Shown here one piece after another: positions 39,140 to 52,000 of a DNA stretch of 64,000 nucleotides. The notes beneath the pieces are model-generated. The model was given only the letters and a program-made list of their open reading frames with translations. It was not told where the DNA came from and did not search any database. How positions within the stretch are numbered: the stretch's first letter is position 1; the number at the start of each line of letters is the position of its first letter. Source of the DNA: Trichostrongylus colubriformis (lineage: Eukaryota > Nematoda > Chromadorea > Rhabditida > Trichostrongylidae); assembly GCA_963978905.1 (NCBI GenBank), contig OZ022257.1, positions 38,450,203 through 38,514,202 on the forward strand. Direction: 5' to 3'. The position numbers and the translations under genes are program-made.

Positions 39140-41515
39140 GGGGTGGTGAAGAAAGTGAGATCCCTATCTAATGTTCTCCAAGGATTGGCACTTGAAATAG
39201 AAATGCATTCACAGAAATACGGCTTAACATCTACTAATAATAGGAATTTTGGAAAGAAGGAAAAGACGGGACCAAAAAAGGAGCAGTGCAACGGCACTTG
39301 TGCCGTACACCTAATAGCTATCGTAGATTTCAACGCAAAAAAGAGGGAGAAAGGAGAGCGCTTTGGAGATGTCGATGGGACCTCTCGGTTATGGTGACGA
39401 AAGAAATGAAACAGCTACTAGTGTACTTTTATGAAGAGTATTAATTAAATTTGTCGGTTAGTTTCTTTAGAGCACGGAATGGAAGGAAATAGTCTTGGAT
39501 ATCTCTAAATGGTAATATACTGAACTGCATCGACAATATTTTAGCTTGCAAGCATATAAATTTCAAGAATGTCAAAACAGGAACAACTGAGTTTGCAACT
39601 GATCACCATCTCCTGAGAGGAGTATTGAGGGTTAACAGTATCGCACTGAAATATGGAAGACGACATCGTGCTAGAAATAGGCGTACATGTGTACGTGCAC
39701 TCCTAAATTCTCACCCATTTCGAAGGGAAATTTAACCAATTGTCCCTCGAAACTTTCTAGTTCGCGAAGCAACGGATATGCAGAAATTTGTAATTATATC
39801 AAAAAATCAGCAGAAATAGCCACAGAATATCAAGGTTAGGTGGGCTATTTGTCTAAAGCTACGCTAGCGTTGATGCGAACCAGACATAATATGAAAGTCT
39901 TAACAAAAATCGACCAGCTGATGTACACTGAGAATTGCAAATAATTAAGGAAACTGATAGGAGAAGATATCCGTTAGCATCGTTATCAAGTCGTCGAGAG
40001 AGCAACACGAGATAACAGTAGTCTGAAGAAAATCAATCATATGACTTTGTTGGGAAGACGACATGTGTTCCAGCTGAGAGATTAAAACAGAATTATCTGC
40101 AATAGCAAGAGAAAAATCACCAATCGTGTGAAGCAGTACTAAGAACAATTATACTACACCACGGTTACCGTGGATTTTGTTCCAGTCAGAGATAAATATC
40201 GGTATTGCCTTCCATTTCTTCAGAGCGAAGTCGAAAAAGCGATTATATCGATGAGAAAGGGTACATCACCTGGCCATGATCGCGTTACGGTAGAAATGCT
40301 ACAACTGGGATCAACGCATTTGCTTCCGTTGATCACAAAACGGTATAAACGTTGTCTCCCTGGTACTACTACACCAGACGGTTTCGCCGACCCCCTCACA
40401 ACTCTTCTTCTTGAAAGAAATGACGGAGCTGAAAAATTACCGTCCAACTTCGCTTCTATCCGTTTCGTACAAATACTCACAAGGGGCTATGTAGGAGAGT
40501 TGAAAACACTTTGAGCGCGGAACAGCCTACAGAAAAACCGGCCCTCGAAAGGGCGCATTTGCATGCTTTGAACGAGCTGTTTGAAAGAAGTGTTGAATAT
40601 AAATACCACTTTTTCTCGCAGTCGTCGACTACGAAAATCTAGCTCGATGAAACCGAAGTCCCAGTTGAAATTTGTCGAGGCGTACGACAAGGAGATACAG
40701 TCTCTCCGAAGATTTTCACGGCCACTCCTGAGCATGTATTTCGACAACTTTCATGGGACGAATTTGGGATATCGATAAATGGAAAAGGGTTAACAAACTA
40801 AGATTCGCGGATGATGTAGTCTTGATTGCGAACTCCGAACAAGAACTACAGTCCATGATTAGAACAGCAATCTCTTAGATGTGGTCTAAAGGTAAGCGAC
40901 TGGAAAACAAAAGCCATGGCGAATCATCAATTCCGCATCAATAGCTTTCAGAGGGAAACCTCTAGATAGCGTAGAATCATCCGTATACCTCAGAGAGTCG
41001 CCATCACTATGATCACGCATTCTCTAAGGAGGTAGCTCGCAGAATTCATGCTGTATGGGTCATCTTCTGCCGATATAAAACTTCCTAACATCCAAAAAAG
41101 TGAAAATGCGTTTTGAAAGGAAGCTTTTCAAACGCTGCATCTTTCCATGATATAAGGGTCGAAAACATGGATTCGAACAAAGATGTTGCAAAGACTCGCA
41201 GTGACACAACGAAGAATGGAACGGAAAATGGTTGGAGTATGTCTAAGAAGTATAAAGACCAATTAGTGGCTTCGCGGTGTCACTAAGCCTGAAGACTCGG
41301 TCGGAAGGAAATGTGCTTGGAAGCTAGCAAATTCCAGTGATAATAAGTGGTCGCAACAGATAATGGAGTGATGCCCTTATTCACAAAAGAAAACAGGAGA
41401 ATCGGAAGAAAGATGGCGAGACATTCTACAAAACACACTAGAATCCCGTAATTGGCAACAAAAAGCAAGATCAATGTTGAAGAAAGACTGGATGGATTCG
41501 ATCTGAGCGCCACAT
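39140..41515 (+). pseudogene. RTE-type LINE, decayed but nearly full length
   Basis: Plus-strand fragments in order match nematode RTE proteins. Endonuclease: VDFNAKKREKGERFG (family 'GDFNA+.G') and TDHHLLRGVLRVN (family 'sDHRLlra.'). Reverse transcriptase start: VEKAIISMRKGTSPGHDRVT (40215-40275). Catalytic region: RFADDVVLIANSEQELQSMI (about 40803-40860). A C-terminal segment extends to about 41510. Many stops and frameshifts separate them. Bases 40170-40514 are the longest open piece. Confidence 0.75.
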
Positions 41516-41518
41516 GTT

Positions 41519-42840
41519 GTAATCCTACTGTATATAATCGGCTAAGTGTGTCTGTTGGTGTGTGTGTGTTTAACCGTGTTTGACCAGAAATTCATAACTC
41601 GCGTTGCTGCAAAGCTGGGACCCTGATTTTAGGTATAATATAGGGGGCGTTGAGGGGATCCAGCGGTGGCGGACCGAAAGCGATAGCAGCTGATAAGGTT
41701 GATAAGGAGCCTCGAAAGGCTAATGTCGTCCAATCCGCTTCGCCTTTCGGGTCCGTCCCAGAGCAGCCACACTCATAAGTGTTTTCAGGGGTGGGACGAG
41801 CACATCAATGGTGACCAATTGATAACGCATGATAAGATTCGATAGCGATCGTCGAAAGGCAAATTTCGTTAAATTCTTTTCACCCTTCGGGTCGATCTTA
41901 GAGAGCCCACACTCATAGGTGTTTTCAGGGGTGGGACGGACACATCAATGGTGAGTAATACGGTCGCCAAATCTGATTCTCTCCTCTGGCTAATAATGAG
42001 ATGTTCTCTTCCACAGGTATTGCAGGGTACGAGGACATTGATGGTGACTTTTCGGAACTGATAGCGGCTCACAGGGGCTGATAAGAGCCATGAGGAAGTG
42101 GAAGGGATAAAATTCGGTACATCGCTAACTGCTACTATACGTCTGCTATTGTAGATGCGTCTGATGCTCACTACCATTGACTGAACATATTTTGTTTGTC
42201 TTCCGATATCTGCTGAGGCGTATCAACCGTTAAAGTGCCTAGCGTTCCAAAAAATGGTGTCTGTCTTTTGATATAGCGATCTACGTGGATGATCAGGATA
42301 CGATCTAGATTTGTGATAGCAAAGCAGGCGATTCATTCCCTCGTGCGGTACCAGCAGCAATACTGACTATCGACCGCTAGACTATATAAAATTCCAAATA
42401 GTGGTGCATGTTTGCAAAAACGATAACCATCGATGAGTGGCATATGGATCTACCACCAATATGTACGAAATAGATGTTCAGCCAATGGACAAACTGTTAC
42501 CAGCTAATGCTGCTGAATCTAGAATTGACGATCCCTATACTATCTAAACACTCAATACTGACCACTTCAGCCGAAGAGTTAGCGATTAGTGGATTAACCC
42601 ATGTCATTCCTGAACGTTGATCGTCGATATCATTGTAACAACAGAAATCGATCGCTAAATCATCTGAACCTCAGGAAAATGGTGTCCGTCCATAGCGGTG
42701 ATACCATCGATATCGGTCAAAATCTATCACTTATATGTAGAAAGTAGATGCTCAGCAAAAAGAAAACATCGACCATTCCCATCACAAAATTCTATTGTGT
42801 TATTCGCGCAGTACTTTGCGGTAGCCCAGCTGGTAATATT
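41519..42840 (+). repeat. Helentron/DINE-like repeat F1, long copy
   Basis: The start 'cctactgtatataatcgg' and a degenerate GTST tract lead into 'gaaattcataactcgcgttg', the modules 'gctgataaggttgataagga' and repeated 'acactcataggtgttttcag', then the second half ('cattgactgaacatattttg', 'catgtttgcaaaaacgat'). It begins directly after the RTE remnant. The 3' subterminal inverted repeat seen in the 50.7-52.3 kb copy is not evident here. Confidence 0.65.
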
Positions 42841-44239
42841 GAATTTGCGAATAAAATATAAAATGTAAATGAAAAACGACTTTATGCGCTGACACTTATC
42901 ATGCAATTAGATCCACAAGTGTATAATAGACAAATAAACTCAAAAAACGAGGAAGCCTGGAACTAATTATCCATTACCTCAAATGTAAGTTGTCGTTTGT
43001 CGTTGATTATCCTATGACCAATTTCTAGAGACAGGCCTACACACATCCGAAGCTGTCATCAGGGGAAACGCTCGTCGACTTCACAAATGTCCACAGCATA
43101 AAATGTGGCATGAGGCAAAGTAGGTCTCGCAAAATTCAGTGAAGACGATTTAAAGGATTGGCATCAAAAAACTATGTACCGTTTAGGGAAGATTGTATCT
43201 TTGCTGGGGCATAGCGGAGGATTCAGTCTTGGACTGCTTTTACAAAACCTCAATTTTCTGTGGTTTTGAACACAAGGCACTGAGAAAGACAAGATTTTCT
43301 CCCTACAAGGCTAACTCATAACGTTGTAGCGAGCGGAATTACTAAACGGGGCATGATCGCTACATAGGTGTATTGGTGTGAAGGATACTGCTCGCTACTT
43401 TATTTGCCTTTTTAAAGAAAAATAACACTTCGTTGTACCTTTTTAAATGCTGAAAATGACTGTTAGAGATGTCGAAAATGCGTCAAAGCGTCAAAAACTT
43501 TATGTTTTCTATCATGTTCAAAGATGCAACTGATGATTATGCATCAAGCTAAGAGACTAGGATCGCCTATAGGTAGTATCCACATAAATGCATAGTACTC
43601 CAGTACAAACAGATCATTGTGGCAATCACTACCGTATGAGAGCTTGTAAGTGAGGTATTTCGCTTCATATCACTGCATTACAATTCTCTTTTTGTGAATT
43701 AGCCCCCTTTCTTCTTGTCGCCAAACGAAGATCATTTCTCCATTAAACTGAGAAGCAACCCATTCAAACATTAGATTAGTACTAGTGATGATCTAATGAT
43801 AAAGATCGTCAACTGAAGCGTAATTGAAACGACCGCCTGCAACGTCTTGCATGATTCGCACTCGAGAACATACACGCTTGCGTTATTTATAGGGTGATTG
43901 GCCTATACAGTATTGTACATCAATGGCGCTTTGTTTGAGTCAGACAGCAATAAAGGTATGGTAGAACAGCATGATCTTTGTACAAACCATTTCATGAGCC
44001 ATAATACACCTCATTCCGTCACGTTATATTTTTAAACAAATTATATAGTAGTAACTTTTGACCTAACTCATGATCATCCAGATTTGGCAAGATATGGCAG
44101 CCACAGCAAAATTCCGATGTAACCTGGTTTGTAAGGATCCGAAAACCCTGGTTCTACGACTCTGGTATATTGCGGGCGCGGTGTTGGCCATAGTCTTTTG
44201 GGATCAGGAAACGAAGATATTTTGTCTTTCGAATGACTT

Positions 44240-44940
44240 CACAGTGAAGGCCATCTTCTCCTTCTTGAGACAAGATCTATCTCACAGTCTTCCAAGCAAC
44301 GAATGCATAGCTTTCTCCTCTGGACTAAGCGGTACCTTTCGTCTCCGTCGGTTATTCTGGGGCAGGAGTCCGAAAAGTGTTCGAACGATAAGGAACGTGC
44401 ATCTGATGTCGGAAGCCTTGTTGACCGATATCTTTCTGATTTCTCTTCGAGGCAGATAACATTGGGCATACTCGACTTCTTTCAAGATCCTTCTTGCACG
44501 TCGTGGAGCTTGTCCGTATGCGCACTTGCCGACTCACGGGCATCCATTTCCTCCTTTACACCACTAGTTCCTTCGATTAAGTGATCTATGTATTGGTCGT
44601 CGGTGAGTTCAGCCTCTGCCTCAGAGTGTCCTTCTGCTCCCCCGTCACCTTGGCTTAGCTCACTAGTTCATTCAACCAGCGTTTTTCTTCCTGTAGCCGT
44701 TTTCCCGCCTTATTTAGTACTTTTTCAATGACTTCGACATAATGATCCAACCTTTTCAGGTTGTCGTTTACTATTGGTATCAGATCCTCTGCAAGCGTAT
44801 CATGATCCGTACCATTCTCTAACCATTCCTTTCCTCTCCTAGCAAGGACGTATTCGAGTCGGTCCTTATTTGGAAAATTGCGTCGGTAATCTAAAACTCT
44901 TCAAGAGCCTATTCATGAGGAGAACTTGTTCTGCTGCTGG
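44240..44940 (-). pseudogene. LTR-retroelement gag remnant (BEL/Pao-like)
   Basis: Minus-strand frames contain a helical charged segment (LNKAGKRLQEEKRWLNELV, about 44.7 kb). Further on is a zinc-knuckle-like stretch, FSDSCPRITDGDERYRLVQR followed by RKLCIRCLEDC, resembling the BEL/Pao gag pattern 'H.s..C......+......+.LCf.CL+.GH...+C'. Stops interrupt it and no protease or RT follows. Family assignment is tentative. Confidence 0.45.
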
Positions 44941-44959
44941 GACCTCGTCGACTGTCTTC

Positions 44960-45033
44960 TCATCGGTGGTTCAGTGGTAGGATGCTCGCCTGCCACGCGG
45001 GCGGCACGGATTCGATTCCCGGCCGATACACCA
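44960..45033 (+). tRNA. tRNA-Gly(GCC)-like sequence, probable pseudogene or retroposed copy
   Basis: D-arm GTGGTTCAGTGGTAG, anticodon arm CTCGCCTGCCACGCGGG with anticodon GCC, and T-arm GGATTCGATTCCCGGCC match eukaryotic tRNA-Gly-GCC. The two outermost acceptor pairs are mismatched (T-C and C-A instead of G-C and C-G). CCA is encoded in the DNA immediately after the discriminator A (45031-45033); nuclear tRNA genes normally lack it. Both suggest a reverse-transcribed mature tRNA or a SINE head. Confidence 0.7.
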
Positions 45034-45388
45034 AATTGTGGGAATATCGTACTGCCACGCGGTGAAGAGTAGAACATGATGTTCCACAGAGAAATATAGA
45101 ATTGCTTGATTGATAATGAGTATCAGTTGTGATGCCGGACGAGTGAGCTTCCTTTCAGCAGTCGGCTTCCAGCTCAGTCGCTTAGGGCCTGGACGGGACG
45201 TGTGCGCGCTTAGCGGAAGCAGCGCTTATCAGCGTTCGGATCGGTGGAGGTTGGGCTGGTACGCAGGAAGTTGGGAGGAAGAGGAGATGATCGAGAACTC
45301 CTCGGTTGTGAAGTTGTATTGGTTGTATTGTATTGGTCTATTAATATTAATACAGCAGTAAGGGTGATCAACCATAGGAATACGGGTG

Positions 45389-45604
45389 GGGTCCACGAGG
45401 TCGAATTTCCGCTTCGCGGCGCCCCCGTACGACTCGCCGTATCGATTGCCCTTGATCGGCCGGCTGAGCGTGACTGCGTCACGTCTGCGCTTTCCACCCA
45501 TACCACACTGCCTCGCTTGAAGTATGCCATGCCCTACCACTGGCACTCGCACCCGCTGTGCCGCTCATCGCGCGCGGCCGCGCGGAAATTCGACCTCGTG
45601 GACC
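45389..45604. mobile_element. Small TIR element (about 215 bp)
   Basis: GGTCCACGAGGTCGAATTTC (from 45389) is repeated in inverse orientation ending at 45604, with arms of about 23 bp. The interior is GC-rich and gives long open frames on both strands without recognisable motifs. Confidence 0.65.
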
Positions 45605-48262
45605 CGACCTCGTGGAATGTAAACAACTATCCACTTGCCTGAGAATATTGAAGAACTCGCATTTTGCGACAGGTCCCTATCACCACTTCGGTTAGCTACC
45701 CAGCCCATTTACTTTTCACGGGTGTCGTTAGGAATATTCCATAGGCCAAGTCTTAGGCGGGATCGATCAAATAACAGAGTAAGGCACGGTCTTTCAGTTG
45801 ATGGGGCAAAGCAGGCACCATCCACTCGTCAATGCTTTTTTCTTTTGAAAATTATAGTCACACTGGCAACTTTATGTCATTAACTATCGGTGCCCTACGC
45901 TAAGTCTATGAGCAGAATATTACATAGTACATATAGCTGCCATGCTACAAGGCACCCCGGTGTTGCATGATGGTAACCTTGTGACATGTTCAAAGAATCG
46001 GGAACATCCGAGAACATGAACATTCACATATGTGCTGAGCGCACAACAGCTAAACCTACAGCTCGACGTCGCCATATTTTTCTCGATTTTCACTACTCTT
46101 TCGATTAGCTATCGAACATAGTCACCGGCCATGAAAAGTGTGGACCGTGTTGAGTAATCTACAGGCGGCGGAGGTTCTGCTCAAACGATGCGAAACTTTG
46201 GACCGCCGAGATCCACTCCTTCAAAAAATTGGTACTTTCAACCCGCCGAGAAGCACAGGGGAGTTGTGCACGGGTAACTTCTCCCACTATATATTACTGC
46301 CACTGTGGAAGTCCTCTGTGGGTAGCCTGCTTATGCCGCCACTCAACTGAAGGGAAAACAAACAGAATCTTTCTGTCCACGCCAATGCTTGGCGCTTATT
46401 ATGAAGAAAATTCTTGAAAAATTGGAAGCTTTGCACGCGGATTTCTTCCTTGGCCACTGTATAGCCTTAAACTCATGCTGATGGAATACCACCTAGACTG
46501 CTTCCTAGCTTGCATTCCTGAAAAGAAACGACGAGTGTGCCAAGGTGATGACAAGACCGAAGTGCAATTTTTCCTGTATCAGTAGTCTGTGGAGCTTCAT
46601 AGGAGAGAAATCGAGCAGAGCTCGATTCGTTGACAGTATGTTATAAGTACTTGCTGCGCGTATTATGTTGAATGAGTGTAATCGTGCCCAAATTTCGAAT
46701 AGCTGATAAGGGCTGACAATGAGCGTCGGAGGGCAAGTGTCATCGAATTCATCAAGCATCAAAAAAGGCACCACCGGGCTACAGGGACGGCGTAGCAGTT
46801 AAGAGCTGACGCCTCTGGACCACAGACCCCGCCTCCCAGGATCGACCTTGCGAAGAAGTGTCTGAGGTATAGAATAGCAAGAATTTTAGTAAAATTATGC
46901 GCAGGTATCGTATGCATGCCGTATCGATCGAAATTACGTGGTGCTAATGAAGGTTTCGTGGTAAACACGTCCGTCGGTCCCTATCACATACTGGAAAGAG
47001 TGAAACAATCGTATTACCTTTGCCACTGCATTTAAGCAATTGCTCGTACCCCAGTATCAATAGGATGTTGAACGTTGGGGAGTAAACTTGTATAGTAATA
47101 GATATTGGTAGAGATACCATATGGGATAGCGATCAGTACTACGTATAGGCTGCTTTCCTACCCATCTGAATGGAATATTCGGAGATCGGTGCATCCGCGA
47201 TATCGGATTTTTGACGCAGCCATGTACCGCCGCGTCAGTCTATATGCATTACGACAGCCAAAGCTGCGAATTCACCGATCCACCAAAACTCTTAAATCGC
47301 GGAGGCACCCATACGTCAGTTTTCTCGATCAATGCGTAACTTTAACATGACACCGATTCGTCGGACATCCTACTCAGTGGGGATGAACGCGCTCTTATAA
47401 CGGTTCTGTTCATGCGATATGGGCTTCATCGATATTGATTTGTAAGCATCGGCTACTTTCACTCTACAGAGCTTCACCGATATTCGCGCAGTACTGTTCA
47501 ACGGCCAAACTGGTACTGAATACTGCAGTATTCATTTTTTGTGTAGTATGACTGTTTAGGTACGACTCTACGATGCCTTTCTCTATAATATGCTTTGGTT
47601 CATCGATACCAATCTGCCTGATCCAGTGATGAAAATTCCTGAGGATCTCTGGCAAATTGTTTAGCCAGAACACTGGAAGCTCGAATATGAGTGATGAGCA
47701 TCGGACAATAGTTTGCTTTGAGTAGGCCGAATTTTTAAAACAAGAAACATATCCACAGGTCACTGAGGTTCCGAGGAATCAATTTTCATGATTACCGAGG
47801 AGCTGCTGATGCTGAATGATGACAACATACATTCAATGTGATCTCATATACCGCCAGGATGTTTGGGTAAGGTAAGCTTGAAATTCCTCCGGATTCCGTT
47901 GTATTGCTGTTTGGTTCTCGGTATTATCTTCTTGAGAGAGCCACGACGGCACGACTGTTGCCCGGTGTCATTGTGCGCTTGCCGGCTGATTTATTATAGT
48001 AATTCACGATATAGTCACAGAACTAATTAAGTTGGTGGAGAATAAAACAACTCATAAAACTTGGATCCTTGCACTGTTTGCTGCACATTTGGATCAACCT
48101 ATTTCGATACTGGATGTGTAACATTTATTTATTTCCATTATCAACGTGAAGTACGACATCAGTTTCAGACGAAGTCTTCTATCATCAACATTTTTACTGT
48201 TATAACGCTATACAACAAGAATCCACACAACGATCACATTGATCAGAGTCATGTAGAGCAAA
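45605..48262. other. Intergenic, no gene recognised
   Basis: There is a short F1-like fragment near 46695-46745 ('gctgataagggctgacaatg'). Frames such as 47464-47763 (minus) have no motif I can name. Confidence 0.45.
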
Positions 48263-48627
48263 TGAGCTTCCCGTTACCCATATGTTTATGCAGTATTTGC
48301 TCAATAAGGGCCGCACGCAAAATTTCGCGCGAAAAAATGAAAATTCGGCCCAGATACATTTCCTGAAAGTGACGGCTCGAGGGAGGGGCCTCGGAGTAAG
48401 TGCCCGTCCCGTTGTCCATCGCAGTCGGAGACGCATAGTTAGGACCGAAAATCATGCAAACATTACCACCCTCCGTTTCGACTGTCGCGGGCTTCGGGCG
48501 GGGCACTTGCTTTGCCCCCCCCCCGTTTACCTGCTACTCTGAAAACTGTATCTTTACCGAACTTACACTTTTTTCCGTGAAACTTTGTATGCGGCTCTTA
48601 TCAATCAAGTACTACGGGGAAACTCAT
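48263..48627. mobile_element. TIR element, family A, copy 2
   Basis: The ends ATGAGCTTCCCGTTA... and ...TACGGGGAAACTCAT are inverted. The internal 'aagggccgcacgcaaaattt' is mirrored by 'aaactttgtatgcggctctt'. Same family as 6932-7344 and 63118-63502. It lies about 300 bp downstream of the gene 2 stop codon. Confidence 0.7.
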
Positions 48628-48920
48628 TTATCCGTGCACGATCCCTTGAACACACGCAAATTGGTCGAAAAATTGCACTGGACACTGAGACGATGCTACT
48701 AGTTATTATAATTAGTAATCCATATAATAAAAGGGTACTCTGAGGGCGAAAGCAATTATGGTGACATGGCTTTACACGACTGGCGCAGTTATGTGTCAGG
48801 TATGTAAAGCATGGTAGGTAGGTGTGGGGAAGGCACAGATACTTGATGCGTCAGACATTCAGAGGCATGTTGCCACCCCCAAAGCACATAGCGTCTTATG
48901 AGCTCTTCATTTTCACTTTT

Positions 48921-49038
48921 TCATGTACATGCATTCAGGTCCTGAGCTCGCACTAATTTTGTATAATTTCCATTCAGCTCCAGGAGTTCGCGGTGAGTTC
49001 CGCTTTCTGTCACCATCCCATGATCAATGTATAGTATT
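48921..49038 (-). CDS. Gene 2 last exon with stop codon
   Basis: 118 nt, acceptor TTTTTTTTTAG. Encodes [20 protein letters not shown] and [18 protein letters not shown], then TGA. This is the expected '.i.vl.+G.v.E.GtH.eLl...g.Y..L...Q' terminus. Confidence 0.95.
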
Positions 49039-52000
49039 CTAAAAAAAAAGAGTAGTATTGATTGCCACCTCCTCGCTTTTGAGCATTTCTATGGCGTAGG
49101 ATGCAATCATCATCCTACTCTATATAATTCTCTTAGTATGTATGTATGTATGAATGTATGAATGTATGAATGTATGAATGTATGAATGTATGAATGTATG
49201 AATGTATGTATGTATGTATGTATGTATGTATGTATGTATGTATGTATGTATGTATGTATGTATGTATGTATGTATGTATGTATGTATGTATGTATGTATG
49301 TATGTATGTATGTATGTATGTATGAATGTATGAATGTATGTACAGTAGCGCTCAAAAGTCTTCGGCCAAAACTCTTTTGTCATAACTTTTTTTCTACTTG
49401 ACCAAATTTGACAAAATTTTAATATGTGATGCCTGAAGCTATTGCCAACAATTCTCTCTACCGTTTGACACTTTTCATGGTTTTTACAAAAATTTACTAC
49501 AAGACCACCCAAAAAAAGTAAAAGGCTTGGTCGAGGGGAACGGCTTTCTTTACAAAAACAAAACGAGCAAGCCTCAGAGAACATTAATATATTGTAGAAA
49601 GACCATGATTTTTGATGACAGCGGCACAGCGGGACGGCATAGCGATGGCACTCCAAAAACAAAAAATTTCATATAACCGCGTAACCTATACCGTTGAGTG
49701 TCAAAATAGTATTATATTAAGTATGCAGTGTCTACAAGTACAACATACTAAAATTTCTCTTAGATCGGTGCAGTTGCAAAAAAGTTATAAGTGAAGAACC
49801 CCAAGTGAAAGATCATTCCGCCGAAGACTTTTGAGCGCTACTGTATGTATGTATGTATGTATGTATGTATGTATGTATGTATGTATGTATGTATGTATGT
49901 ATGTATGTATGTATGTATGTATGTATGTATGTATGTATGTATGTATGTATGTATGTATGTATGTATGTATGTATGTATGTATGTATGTATGTATGTATGT
50001 ATGTATGTATGTATGTATGTATGTATGTATGTATGTATGTATGTATGTATGTATGTATGTATGTATGTATGTATGTATGTATGTATGTATGTATGTATGT
50101 ATGTATGTATGTATGTATGTATGTATGTATGTATGTATGTATGTATGTATGTATGTATGTATGTATGTATGTATGTATGTATGTATGTATGTATGTATGT
50201 ATGTATGTATGTATGTATGTATGTATGTATGTATGTATGTATGTATGTATGTATGTATGTATGTATGTATGTATGTATGTATGTATGTATGTATGTATGT
50301 ATGTATGTATGTATGTATGTATGTATGTATGTATGTATGTATGTATGTATGTATGTATGTATGTATGTATGTATGTATGTATGTATGTATGTATGTATGT
50401 ATGTATGTATGTATGTATGTATGTATGTATGTATGTATGTATGTATGTATGTATGTATGTATGTATGTATGTATGTATGTATGTATGTATGTATGTATGT
50501 ATGTATGTATGTATGTATGTATGTATGTATGTATGTATGTATGTATGTATGTATGTATGTATGTATGTATGTATGTATGTATGTATGTATGTATGTATGT
50601 ATGTATGTATGTATGTATGTATGTATGTATGTATGTATGTATGTATGTATGTATGTATGTATGTATGTATGTATGTATGTATGTATGTATGTATGTATGT
50701 ATCCGTCCGTCCGTCGGTCCGTCCGTCCGTCCGTCTGTCTGCCGCGAAATTCATATCTCGCGTCGCAGCAAAGCTGGAACGCTGAATTTCACAAGTGATA
50801 TAGGGGGTGCCAAGGAACCCCAGCGGTGGTGGACCGAAAGTAATAGCAGCTGATACGCGCTGATAAGGAGCCTCAAAAGGCGAATGTCACCAAAGTCGTT
50901 TCGCCTTTCAGGTTGATTCTAGAGCGCTGACACTCATAGGTGTTTTGCGGGATTGGCGGAAACATTAATGGTGGGTTACCCGCATTGATAACGGTTGATA
51001 AGATTCGATAAGGAGCGTAAAAAGGCTAGAGTCGTCAAATCTGCTTCACTTTTCGCATTGGTCCAGGAGCGTTCATACTCATATTGTGCGGGGTAAGACG
51101 AGGACATTAATGGTGGGTGATCCAGCTTGATAACGGTTGATAAGATTTGATAAGAAGCGCAAAAAGGCTAGAGTCGTCGAATCTGCTTCGCATTTCGCAT
51201 TGGTCCCGGAGCGTTCATACTCACAGGTGTTGTGCGGGGTAAGACGGGGACATTAATGGTGGGTGATCCAGCTTGATGATGGTTGATAAGATTCGATAAG
51301 GAGCATGAGAAGGCGAGTGTCGTCAAATCCGTTTCGCGTTTCGCGTTGATCCAAGAGGGCTGACACTCATGGGTGTTTAGCAGAGTGGGATGGGGACATT
51401 CAGGAGTGGGTGACCCAAACTGATAATGGTTGATAAGATTTGATTAGGAGCGTGAAAAGGAATGTCACCAAGGCCGGCACGCTTTTGCGGCAAACAGTGG
51501 AATGTTCATTCGCAAGCATTGTAGGATACGGGGACCTCAATGGTACTGTTGGGGACAGGGGCCTCAGTGAAACTGATACAAAGGCTGATAAGAACCGTTA
51601 GGAATTGAATGGGATGAAATCCTTCACATCGCTTGATACTACTATACGACCGCTTTAGCAAAATCGTCTGATGCTCAGTGCCATTGGGTGAACATATTTT
51701 GTTTATTCTGATATCATTGGCCGATGTATCGACCGCTGAATTGCCTAGCATTCCAAAAAATGGTGCATTTCTCTTGATACTGCGATCTACATTGATAACC
51801 ATGGAGCGACCTATATTTGTGATAGCAAAGCAAGCGATTCACTCGGAATCATTTTCTAATGCGTTACTGGCAGCAACACTGGGTATCGACCGCTAAATAT
51901 GCAAAATTCCAAATAGTGAAGCATGTTTACGAAAACGATATACGTCGATAATCGGGATTTGGGTCTACTATCAATGTGTAGGAATTAGATGCTCAGCAAA

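Noticed and set aside
45210..45642. GC-rich frames of 106-132 codons on both strands
   Set aside because: They run through a small TIR element and have no family motif.
49813..50853. Open frames of 310-340 codons on both strands over 49.8-50.85 kb
   Set aside because: They are translations of (ATGT)n (YVCM and YIHT repeats), open in nearly every frame because the unit has no stop in phase.
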